Source of the DNA: an uncultured Clostridia bacterium | GTDB lineage: Bacteria > Bacillota > Clostridia > TANB77 > CAG-508 | Assembly (NCBI GenBank): GCA_934149075.1 | Contig: CAKPDR010000018.1 | Span: 1-25,904, forward strand | Length of the DNA stretch: 25,904 bases | Direction: 5' to 3' | Shown here: positions 16,189 to 23,094 of the stretch, one piece after another | Layout: the number at the start of each line of letters is the position of its first letter | Position numbering within the stretch: the stretch's first letter is position 1 | Notes under the pieces: generated by a model | Told to the model about the DNA's origin: nothing | The model's database searches: none | What the model saw: only the letters and a program-made list of their open reading frames with translations | Program-made: the position numbers and the translations under genes

Positions 16189-16197
16189 TACTGGATA
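16189..16197 (+). repeat. Right 9-bp direct repeat flanking the fold-back element
   Basis: Second copy of TACTGGATA, identical to 15719-15727. Confidence 0.6.
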
Positions 16198-16228
16198 ATG
16201 TTTTACTTTAAATAATACAAAGAAAGAC

Positions 16229-16257
16229 TTGAAAATAAAAATAAAAATGTGTATACT
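16229..16257 (+). promoter_or_regulatory. Sigma-A type promoter for the DnaB-like operon
   Basis: TTGAAA at 16229-16234 and TATACT at 16252-16257 are 17 bases apart. It lies just outside the right end of the fold-back element and 47 bases before the first start codon. Confidence 0.65.
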
Positions 16258-16303
16258 AAAATTATAAAAAAGCTATTATATGTAGAGTGAAAGGATGAAG
16301 TTA

Positions 16304-16504
16304 ATGGAAAATGAAGGAATAGAAAGTTTAGTTAATTTAATAAATAGAATAGAAGTAACAAATGAGAACAAAGAACAAGTAGATGAAATGAAATATTTAA
16401 TAGAACAAAAAGATTATGCAAAAGTTATAAAAATATTAAACAAATTAAAAGATGAAGGCAAAATCAAACTAAAAAATATACCATTAAAAATAAAACGGAC
16501 ATGA
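16304..16504 (+). CDS. N-terminal segment of the frameshifted DnaB-like gene
   Basis: This 66-residue reading frame (MENEGIESLVNLINRIEVTNENKEQ...) is mostly charged and helical and ends at TGA 16502-16504. AAGGA lies 8 bases before the ATG at 16304, which is preferred over ATG 16295 inside that site. The frame that continues as the DnaB-like protein opens at 16494, only a few bases before this stop. Removing one A from the run at 16492-16495 joins the two frames without a break (…KINGHDSENWDEDE…), which gives about 601 residues in total. I therefore regard this as the 5' part of the next entry, split by an insertion, a sequencing error or frameshifting, and not as a separate gene. Confidence 0.6.
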   Translation: MENEGIESLVNLINRIEVTNENKEQVDEMKYLIEQKDYAKVIKILNKLKDEGKIKLKNIPLKIKRT

Positions 16505-16634
16505 TTCTGAAAATTGGGATGAGGACGAAGATGAAGAAGATGATGATTTTAGAGAAGAATTTGAAACAATTGATGAAGAATATGATGATAGTGAAGACGA
16601 TGGAATCTATCCCAAGGCACTATCAAATATCGAA

Positions 16635-18110
16635 TTGGAAGAGGATTATATAGGATTATTATTAGAAACACCAAAAGTAATATCAATGTATTATATTTTA
16701 CATGAAGATTGTTTTTTTGAAAGTGATGAATTATTAAATATATATAAAAGTATACTATTTACAGAAGGACAAGCATATGCACCACAAATTGCAAAAAATG
16801 AATTTAATTTTGCAAAAGAAAGTCCAGAAACATACAAAAAGAAAATAGAATTAAAAGAAAAAGTGGAAGATGAAGATCTTAATCTAGAAAAAATATATGT
16901 GCAATTACGTAAATTATTTGAAATAAGAAAAAACTATTTATCAAACCCTATAAAAGAAACTCAAAAACAGATAATTGAGATTTTAAAATATGAATTATAT
17001 GATCAAATGACAATACAGGAAGTAAAAAATGCTATAGTACAAATAACATCAACAGAAAAATTTAAAAGAGCAGTATTAAGTAAAGGAATTACAAATTTTT
17101 TAATAACAGGGGATAATAGCTTAACAACAGGTTTACAATTACCATTTGCAATATTAAGTAGTGTTTTTAAAGGGATTAGAAAAGGTGAAACAATGGCATA
17201 TGCAATGCCATCAAACTCTGGTAAAAGTAGATTTACAATAAATTTAGCATCATATTTAGCATTTATACACAAGAAAAAAGTATTGATAATATCTAATGAA
17301 ATGTCAGAAGAAAAAATGAAATTATGCTTAATAACGACGATTCTGAATAATAAAGAAATTCAAAAATTGCATGGACAAAATATATCTAAAACAGAAGGAG
17401 AACTATTAGAATTTAAGTTTAGACCAGATGAAGGGGTAAACGTAGAAGTTGATGAAGAAGGATTTATAAAAAAACAACCAAATGAAAGCCAAAAAAACTT
17501 TGCAAAAAGGCTTATGGATATATCTAAAGAATTTAGACAAACAATAGCAGTTACAAAATGGATAGAAACACAAATAAATAATTCAATATATTTTGTTAAT
17601 ATTACAAATCATACAAATGATGAATTAGAAAAAGTTATTTTAAATTATTACTATAAAGAAAAGATTGAATATATGTTTTATGACACATTAAAAACAGATA
17701 CAGAAAATATAGGAAATGGAGAAGAATTAAAAAAGACAGCAACAATTCTTTCTAATTTAGCTCAAAATTTAAATATATTTATTGCATCATCACTACAATT
17801 AACAGAAAGTGTAACATTGCCAATAAACTTAAGCATAAATGATTTGGCAGTTAGTAAAACAGTCAAAGAAGTATTAGATACATTATGTTTAATAAAACAA
17901 ATATATACTGAAGATTTGGATAAATATGAATATTCGTTAGAAGAAGTCGATAATACATTTTATGATTTGAAAAAATTTAAAGATCCAGATGTCAGATATT
18001 ATGCATGTGTTGTTGATAAAAACAGAGCTGGTGCAAAACCTAAAGTTGTTTTTAGATTAAATCTTGCATATAACATGTGGGAAGAGTTGGGATATTTAAG
18101 ATTAAAATAA
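16635..18110 (+). CDS. DnaB-like replicative helicase homologue, divergent
   Basis: The 491-residue reading from TTG 16635 carries a RecA-type ATPase of the DnaB family: RKGETMAYAMPSNSGKSR (Walker A, G196-K197-S198), KKVLIISNEMSEEKM (compare DnaB VLxxSLEMS), IEYMFYDTL at the Walker B position, and a closing VVDKNRAGAKPKVVFRLN (compare DnaB AKNRNGPTG). No ribosome binding site precedes the TTG, and the frame is open back to 16494 through a run of about 45 acidic residues, so the true start is almost surely ATG 16304 across a +1 shift. In the joined protein the Walker lysine is about residue 307. It is too divergent to be the main replicative helicase; a phage- or element-derived or specialised role is possible. 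Two unknown genes follow. Confidence 0.75.
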   Translation: MEEDYIGLLLETPKVISMYYILHEDCFFESDELLNIYKSILFTEGQAYAPQIAKNEFNFAKESPETYKKKIELKEKVEDEDLNLEKIYVQLRKLFEIRKNYLSNPIKETQKQIIEILKYELYDQMTIQEVKNAIVQITSTEKFKRAVLSKGITNFLITGDNSLTTGLQLPFAILSSVFKGIRKGETMAYAMPSNSGKSRFTINLASYLAFIHKKKVLIISNEMSEEKMKLCLITTILNNKEIQKLHGQNISKTEGELLEFKFRPDEGVNVEVDEEGFIKKQPNESQKNFAKRLMDISKEFRQTIAVTKWIETQINNSIYFVNITNHTNDELEKVILNYYYKEKIEYMFYDTLKTDTENIGNGEELKKTATILSNLAQNLNIFIASSLQLTESVTLPINLSINDLAVSKTVKEVLDTLCLIKQIYTEDLDKYEYSLEEVDNTFYDLKKFKDPDVRYYACVVDKNRAGAKPKVVFRLNLAYNMWEELGYLRLK

Positions 18111-18202
18111 AATTTTAAATATTTATTATATAATGTAAAGAAAAACGGAAGTGTTTATGATATACTTAGAAATGTATAATATATCTTTTTGGAGACGATT
18201 GA

Positions 18203-18604
18203 ATGAACAAAGAAATTTTAGAAATAGATAAATTAACTCCATTTGAAGAGGTAATACAGTTTGCAGAAGAAAATGGAAGAATGCCAAAGGTCTCAAAACA
18301 AAAAACATCAGAGATAACAGAAAAAGAAAGAGAGGAATGTAATTTATATGCTAAATGGATTAGAACAGAAGAAAAGAAAATTCTTGAAGAATATGAGGGT
18401 CAGCCATTAGAAAATGTGCCTGAAGAATATAGAGAAAAAATAGCAAAATTGAGAACTTATGGGTTGGGAACTAAGCCAAGTAAATTAAGACAAGCTAAAA
18501 AACAACGAGATAATGCTAAGTCTAAGAATGATCAGGCAAAAGAATTAGAAAAACAAGTATCAGAACAACTAAAGAAAAGAGGTCAAGTTCATGAAGAACA
18601 ATAA
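18203..18604 (+). CDS. Hypothetical protein, charged and helical
   Basis: The 133-residue product (MNKEILEIDKLTPFEEVIQFAEENGRMPKVS...) has a compact N-terminal part with LTPFEEVIQFAEENGRMPKVS and NLYAKWIRTEEKKILEEY, then a lysine- and glutamine-rich tail likely to form a coiled coil (about 95-130). The pattern of a short helix bundle with 'ENGRMPK' recalls helicase-associated repeats, but I cannot confirm a family. TTGGAG lies about 9 bases before the ATG. It follows the DnaB-like gene by 92 bases and overlaps the next gene by 14 bases, so it probably works with them. Confidence 0.65.
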   Translation: MNKEILEIDKLTPFEEVIQFAEENGRMPKVSKQKTSEITEKEREECNLYAKWIRTEEKKILEEYEGQPLENVPEEYREKIAKLRTYGLGTKPSKLRQAKKQRDNAKSKNDQAKELEKQVSEQLKKRGQVHEEQ

Positions 18605-18947
18605 ATTAATAATTTATAAAAAGAGTATCTTTAGAAAAATAAGTGAATTTTTTAAGAATATATTTTCAAAGAAAAAAACATTGCAAAATGAAGATGTTAT
18701 AATAAATAATGATAAAAATAACAGCTTTATCCAGAATGTTCGAATAAGAGAAAATAAAGAAGACTTACGACTAATTCAATTAAAACATCAATATGAACAG
18801 GGAGAAATAGATGAGGAAGATTTATCTGAAGAAGAAATTGATAAATTATGTGACTTATATAAAAAAGAAACAGAGAAATTAAATATTGATACTGAAAAAA
18901 GAAAGAATCATATTGTACAAATGTTGAAAGAACTAAAAGAAGTATAA
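18591..18947 (+). CDS. Hypothetical charged protein
   Basis: The 118-residue product starts with a basic amphipathic stretch (KNNKLIIYKKSIFRKISEFFKNIFSKKK) that could lie on the membrane surface, then a polar linker and an acidic/basic helical region (GEIDEEDLSEEEIDKLCDLYKKETEKLN) to the end. I do not recognise a family. It overlaps the upstream gene by 14 bases, with AGAGGT about 8 bases before the ATG, which indicates translational coupling. It is the last gene of the DnaB-like operon. Confidence 0.65.
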   Translation: MKNNKLIIYKKSIFRKISEFFKNIFSKKKTLQNEDVIINNDKNNSFIQNVRIRENKEDLRLIQLKHQYEQGEIDEEDLSEEEIDKLCDLYKKETEKLNIDTEKRKNHIVQMLKELKEV

Positions 18948-18953
18948 TAGTTA

Positions 18954-19109
18954 ATGATTCTATGTCAATATGTTTGTAAAACAAGTGGAGTAATTTCTGC
19001 AGAGTTACAGAGTAATTGTAAAGTAATTGGTAATGAAAGAAGTGCTAGTTATGAAGAGACTAATATAAAGAATATTATTGAATATATTGAACGCATAGAG
19101 ATAAAATAA
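18954..19109 (+). pseudogene. Possible gene remnant or 51-residue ORF
   Basis: A short frame (MILCQYVCKTSGVISAELQS...EYIERIEIK) fills most of the gap between the operon above and spoIIID. It has no ribosome binding site, four bases after the upstream stop being TTTA-like only, and uses codons such as CAG and GAG more freely than its neighbours. It may be the leftover 3' end of a lost gene. No family is recognised. Low confidence. Confidence 0.25.
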
Positions 19110-19129
19110 AATCAAATGTTCTAATACAA

Positions 19130-19174
19130 CCCCTATGTGAATACAATTAAACAAAAAAGTATTCATATGGGGGT
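19130..19174 (+). promoter_or_regulatory. Hairpin covering the spoIIID ribosome binding site
   Basis: CCCCTATGTGAATAC (19130-19144) can pair with GTATTCATATGGGG (19159-19172), with one bulge and one G-T pair, around a 14-base A-rich loop. The 3' arm contains the GGGGG (19169-19173) that serves as ribosome binding site for spoIIID. AATACAAT at 19140-19147 also resembles the -10 of sigma-E promoters (CATACAAT), but no good -35 is seen. Confidence 0.45.
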
Positions 19175-19180
19175 TTCATA

Positions 19181-19465
19181 ATGAAAAAAATAGTTTCACA
19201 TAATGCGTCAGTAAGTGGAAAAAAGGAAATAGAAGAACGAGCAATAAACTTGGCGCAATATATTATAGATTCAAAAGATACAGTAAGGGGAGCGGCAAAA
19301 AAATTTTGCATAAGTAAAAGTACAGTACACAAAGACGTAACAGAAAGACTTATGCAAATTAATCCATTACTTGCAAAAGAAGTAAGAGGTATATTGAATG
19401 AAAATAAAGCAGAAAGGCATATAAGAGGAGGAATGGCAACAAAATTAAAATATATGAAAAAATAA
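19181..19465 (+). CDS. spoIIID: Sporulation transcription regulator SpoIIID
   Basis: SpoIIID is a small DNA-binding protein of the mother cell that turns sigma-E genes on or off and helps the switch to sigma-K. The 94-residue product has the whole family pattern: ERAINLAQYIIDSKDTVRGAAKKF, the helix-turn-helix CISKSTVHKDVTERL (about 43-57), INPLLAKEVRGIL, and the C-terminal basic NENKAERHIRGGMATKLKY. Length is typical. GGGGG lies about 7 bases before the ATG and within a hairpin. Its presence says the organism belongs to a spore-forming lineage. Confidence 0.97.
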   Translation: MKKIVSHNASVSGKKEIEERAINLAQYIIDSKDTVRGAAKKFCISKSTVHKDVTERLMQINPLLAKEVRGILNENKAERHIRGGMATKLKYMKK

Positions 19466-19522
19466 TAAAGGTATTGCAATTTTTTACAAAAGATTATAAA
19501 ATATAATTACGGAGGAAAAAAT

Positions 19523-20377
19523 ATGAATGTTGTAATAGAAGATGAAAGTAAAAAAAATAAAAGATTAAAAATACTATATATCACAATACTTGCTATATGT
19601 GCAATAGCGGTAATATTAACAATAACTTTACAAATTGTAAAAAATAATAAAGAAAAGAAGGAAGAATTGTTACATGCATTAAGTGAAAGTGAAATAGACA
19701 AATATAAAAATGAATTTAATGATATATTTCAAAATAAAGTAAACTATGCAGAAAACAACAGTTATAAAATTACAAAAATAGAATCAAAAGAAGAAATTGT
19801 CTATATAGGGTATCAAAATAATGAAAAGAAGTTAAACGACTATGAATTAGATGTAAACATACCATATATAAACATAAACAATGAAAAAGTCAATGAATTC
19901 AATACACAAATAAAAGATATTTTTGAGAAAAAAGCAAAAAGTATTTTAAATACCCAAAGTGGAAATATAGTATATAGTGTAAAATATAGTGCATATATAT
20001 CAAATAATATATTATCATTGGTTATAAGATCAACGTTAAAAGAAGGAACAAATCCGCAAAGAGATATAGTTCAGACATATAATTATGACTTAATAAATCA
20101 AAAAGAATATACAATAGATGATATTCTTCAAGCCAAAGGAATTACTAAAAAAATAGCTAATCAAAAGGTAAAAGAAGAAATAAAAGATGCACAGCAAAAA
20201 TCAGAAAGTCTACAAAAAATTACAGGAGCATCTACATATACAAGAGATTATACAAGTGATATATACAATATAAATAATGTAACAGAATATTTCTTAGGAG
20301 AGAATAATGCGCTATACATAATTTATGCATATGGAAATGAAAATAATACAAATGAAATGGATGTAATAGTAATGTAA
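19523..20377 (+). CDS. Membrane-anchored DUF4163/DUF3298-like protein
   Basis: The 284-residue product has a basic cytoplasmic start, one membrane helix (about 16-38) and an extracellular domain. The domain contains IVYSVKYSAYISNNILSLVIRS and, later, YNYDLINQKEYTIDDIL, which match the pattern of DUF4163 and DUF3298 (found in the anti-sigma factor RsiV and the deacetylase PdaC). No catalytic domain follows, so a binding or sensing role is likely; RsiV-like lysozyme sensing is only a guess since no sigma factor gene is nearby. CGGAGG lies 7 bases before the ATG. It follows spoIIID by 57 bases and ends in a terminator. Confidence 0.75.
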   Translation: MNVVIEDESKKNKRLKILYITILAICAIAVILTITLQIVKNNKEKKEELLHALSESEIDKYKNEFNDIFQNKVNYAENNSYKITKIESKEEIVYIGYQNNEKKLNDYELDVNIPYININNEKVNEFNTQIKDIFEKKAKSILNTQSGNIVYSVKYSAYISNNILSLVIRSTLKEGTNPQRDIVQTYNYDLINQKEYTIDDILQAKGITKKIANQKVKEEIKDAQQKSESLQKITGASTYTRDYTSDIYNINNVTEYFLGENNALYIIYAYGNENNTNEMDVIVM

Positions 20378-20381
20378 TAAG

Positions 20382-20410
20382 AAACGGTCTAGATTAACTA
20401 GGCCGTTTTT
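20382..20410 (+). terminator. Terminator between convergent genes
   Basis: AAACGGTCTAG (20382-20392) pairs with CTAGGCCGTTT (20398-20408), one G-T pair, 5-base loop, then TT. The A-rich 5' side allows it to act on the minus strand also, for the convergent htrA-like gene. Confidence 0.75.
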
Positions 20411-20512
20411 GAAAATAAAAGGGGATGTTTGTAATCAGTTCTTACTGACTATGCTTATAATATATCAATTAATTTTGTTCATTGTGTGAACTTAAAGTGA
20501 AAATTTGAAAAA

Positions 20513-21760
20513 TTAAGGAGTTTCTTCAAGTGTAACAGTTACTTCTTTTTCTTGTCCACTTCTATTAACTTTCAAAGTCATTGTATCACCAATTTGGTGA
20601 GAATTTTTAATTTCATTTAATTCATCCATTGTCTTAATATCTTTTCCATCAGCTTGAATTATAACATCGCCAGATTGTAATCCAGCTTTTTCAGCAGGTG
20701 AAAAGCTTTGAACAGTTTTTACATAAACACCTAATACTAAATTATATCTTTTAGCAGTAGAATCATCCAAATCAATTCCTGAAATACCAATATATGGTCT
20801 TAATACTTTATTGTGATCTTTTAATTGTGAAATTACATCAAGAGTAGAATTTATTGGAATAGCAAATCCAATTCCTTCAACACCAGAGCCAGAAAGTTTC
20901 AAAGTATTGATACCAATAACTTTTCCATCACTATTAACAAGAGCACCACCACTGTTACCAGAGTTTATAGCGGCATCTGTTTGAATACATACATATTTAG
21001 TTCCTTCAGATTCAACTTCTCTATTAACAGCACTGATAATTCCTGTAGTAACTGTAGTATCTAATCCTAAAGGGCTACCAACAGCCATTACAAATTCTCC
21101 AACAACAGCTTGATCAGAATCCGCAAACTCAGCAGCTGTTAAATCAGTCTTATCTATTTTCAAAACAGCTAAATCAGTTTGTGAATCTTTACCTACAATT
21201 TTTGCATCATAAGTCTCATCAGAACCATATAATTTTACCTTAACAGATGTTGCTTCAGAAATGTCATAATATGAATAAGAATTAGATGAACTTGTATCTA
21301 CAACATGGTTATTTGTAACGATATATCCGTCTTCACTAATTATTATTCCTGAACCTGTTGCTGTTGCGGTTGAAGTAGATGGTGAACCAAATCCAAAGAT
21401 AGAATTTGATGTAGTTGTGTAACTTACTTCAATACCTACAATTGAAGGTAAAATTTTATTAGCAGCAAAAACTGCTGTATTTGAATAATTTGAAAGCGAT
21501 ATTAAATTTGTTGAAGTACCTTCTGCATTAGAAGCAGATGTAGAAGTTTGCACTGTTGAATTAGTAGTATTTTTTCCTATTAATTTTTCTTTTACTGATG
21601 GAACGCCAAAACAAGTTCCAATTACTAAAGAACAACCAACTACTCCGCTAAAAAATGGTAGTAATATTGACTTTCCAAATCCGTTTGAATTTGATTTATT
21701 AAAATTTGCTTTTGAAGTTTTACTTGAAATAACCTCAAATCTGTTTTCATTTTCGTCCAT
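20513..21760 (-). CDS. htrA: HtrA/DegP-type serine protease
   Basis: HtrA proteases degrade misfolded proteins at the outer face of the membrane. The 415-residue product has a cytoplasmic start, one membrane helix (about 31-53), a Ser/Thr-rich linker, a trypsin-like domain with the triad His152 (TNNHVV), Asp196 (TDLAVL) and Ser270 (GNSGGAL), and one PDZ domain (about 325-410, RPYIGISG and AGLQSGDVIIQ). The start is ATG at 21760-21758, with AAAGGAGG about 9 bases upstream; longer readings enter the promoter region. It is the only minus-strand gene here and points toward the DUF4163-like gene. Upstream direct repeats suggest response-regulator control. Confidence 0.95.
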   Translation of the reverse strand: MDENENRFEVISSKTSKANFNKSNSNGFGKSILLPFFSGVVGCSLVIGTCFGVPSVKEKLIGKNTTNSTVQTSTSASNAEGTSTNLISLSNYSNTAVFAANKILPSIVGIEVSYTTTSNSIFGFGSPSTSTATATGSGIIISEDGYIVTNNHVVDTSSSNSYSYYDISEATSVKVKLYGSDETYDAKIVGKDSQTDLAVLKIDKTDLTAAEFADSDQAVVGEFVMAVGSPLGLDTTVTTGIISAVNREVESEGTKYVCIQTDAAINSGNSGGALVNSDGKVIGINTLKLSGSGVEGIGFAIPINSTLDVISQLKDHNKVLRPYIGISGIDLDDSTAKRYNLVLGVYVKTVQSFSPAEKAGLQSGDVIIQADGKDIKTMDELNEIKNSHQIGDTMTLKVNRSGQEKEVTVTLEETP

Positions 21761-21799
21761 TTTTAGGACCTCCTTTGTTTTTATCTTTTTACTGTTTAT

Positions 21800-21831
21800 A
21801 TAATACACAATATTTGTGAAAGAATTGTGAA
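21800..21831 (-). promoter_or_regulatory. htrA promoter with direct-repeat operator
   Basis: On the minus strand a -10 TATTAT lies at 21805-21800. The -35 place is poor (ACAATT), but it is covered by two TTCACAA copies (minus strand; plus-strand TTGTGAA at 21814-21820 and 21825-21831) exactly 11 bases apart. Direct repeats one helical turn apart over a weak -35 are typical of OmpR-family activator sites. Confidence 0.5.
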
Positions 21832-21866
21832 AAAAGTGTAAATAAATAAAAATATTTCTTTTTTCC

Positions 21867-21895
21867 TTGAAAATAAAATCTACAATATATATAAT
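21867..21895 (+). promoter_or_regulatory. Strong sigma-A promoter for the 21929 gene and rnhB
   Basis: TTGAAA at 21867-21872 and consensus TATAAT at 21890-21895 are 17 bases apart. It diverges from the htrA promoter about 60 bases away. Confidence 0.78.
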
Positions 21896-21928
21896 ATATG
21901 TAAGTTTGGGATGAGAGGATGAATAAAA

Positions 21929-22426
21929 ATGGAAAAACAAAAAGGTGTAGCAATACCGGTACTAATTATTGGAGTAGTTATAATAATAGCTATTGCATCA
22001 ATTATAGTACACTATGCAGAAGATATGGTAGAAGAAAATAGATTACAAGACCTAAGAACAAATATGTTATTAATACAGGCTGAAACAAAAAAGGATTTAG
22101 AAGAAGTTTGTTTTCAAACAGCCAATTTGGATGCAAAAAAAGAAGAAGACTTAGCAAAAATAAATGAAATTAAAAAAGAAAAATTAAAAGGGATAATAGC
22201 TCAAGAATCAGAAGTGAAAGACAGTATACCACAAGAAATTAGTATAGATGAAAATTGTTATTATTTAGATGAAACAAATTTAAATGAAATTGGAGTAAAA
22301 GACTTAAACCCAGAAAAATACGGATATTTTATTGTAAAATATAATTTTGAAAATATAACAGTAGAAGTAATAAACACAAAAGGATATGAAGGAAAATATA
22401 CATTAACACAGTTAATTGAAGAGTAG
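21929..22426 (+). CDS. Pilin-like single-helix membrane protein, unknown function
   Basis: The 165-residue product has a short basic start (MEKQKG), one long hydrophobic helix (about 7-28), then an amphipathic helix (ENRLQDLRTNMLLIQAETKKDLEE) and an extracellular domain ending KGYEGKYTLTQLIEE. This is the outline of type IV pilins and pseudopilins, and KG before the hydrophobic run could be a prepilin peptidase site, but the glutamate at position 5 of mature pilins is absent, so the call is tentative. GAGAGGA lies about 10 bases before the ATG. It has a strong promoter and precedes rnhB by 22 bases. Confidence 0.65.
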   Translation: MEKQKGVAIPVLIIGVVIIIAIASIIVHYAEDMVEENRLQDLRTNMLLIQAETKKDLEEVCFQTANLDAKKEEDLAKINEIKKEKLKGIIAQESEVKDSIPQEISIDENCYYLDETNLNEIGVKDLNPEKYGYFIVKYNFENITVEVINTKGYEGKYTLTQLIEE

Positions 22427-22448
22427 CAGTGGAAGGAATGAAATAAAA

Positions 22449-23075
22449 ATGAAAGAAAAAGAAGAAGCCAGACTAATATTATTAAAAGAACAAGAAAATG
22501 AATTAAGAAAAAAAGGATTTAATACAATTTGTGGTATAGATGAAGCGGGTAGAGGTCCATTAGCAGGACCTGTTGTTGTAGCCTGTGTAATAATGCCGGC
22601 AGATTCTATGATTGAAGGAGTAAATGATTCAAAAAAAATTTCAGAGAAAAAGAGAGAAAAATTATACGATCAAATTCTAGAAGAAGCAATTAGTTATGGA
22701 GTAGGAATTGTAGGACAAGACGAAATTGATGAAATTAATATTTTAAATGCAACAAAAAAAGGATTAACAATGTCTTTACAAGAATTAACTGTAAAACCGG
22801 ATTTAATTATAGTTGATGCATTAAATCATATTGATACATTAGGGATTCCATATGAATCTATTATAAAGGGAGATGCTAAATGTTATTCTATAGCAGCAGC
22901 ATCAATAATTGCAAAAGTAACTAGGGATAGAATTATGCGCGAATGGGATAAAGTTTACCCTGAATATGGATTTGAAAAACATAAAGGATATGGAACTGCC
23001 GCACATATTGCGGCCATTAAAGAATATGGACTTTGTCCAATACATAGGAAAAGTTTTACAACACACTTTGTATAA
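22449..23075 (+). CDS. rnhB: Ribonuclease HII
   Basis: RNase HII removes ribonucleotides and RNA primers from DNA. The 208-residue product has GIDEAGRGPLAGPVVVA (Asp31, Glu32), IIVDALN (Asp123) and GDAKCYSIAAASIIAKVTRD (Asp142), giving all four catalytic acids, followed by HKGYGTAAHIAAIKEYGLCPIHR and SF near the end. AAGGA lies 11 bases before ATG 22449; the longer reading from 22416 would overlap the upstream gene. The protein ends in THFV. It is co-transcribed with the pilin-like gene and the phosphorylase. Confidence 0.96.
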   Translation: MKEKEEARLILLKEQENELRKKGFNTICGIDEAGRGPLAGPVVVACVIMPADSMIEGVNDSKKISEKKREKLYDQILEEAISYGVGIVGQDEIDEINILNATKKGLTMSLQELTVKPDLIIVDALNHIDTLGIPYESIIKGDAKCYSIAAASIIAKVTRDRIMREWDKVYPEYGFEKHKGYGTAAHIAAIKEYGLCPIHRKSFTTHFV

Positions 23076-23094
23076 AATTAAAATGGAGGAAGGA

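Noticed and set aside
16494..16504. Programmed +1 frameshift at ACA TGA, as in prfB
   Set aside because: There is no internal Shine-Dalgarno at the right distance and no CUU-type slip codon; re-pairing from ACA to CAT is poor. An A-run indel is simpler.
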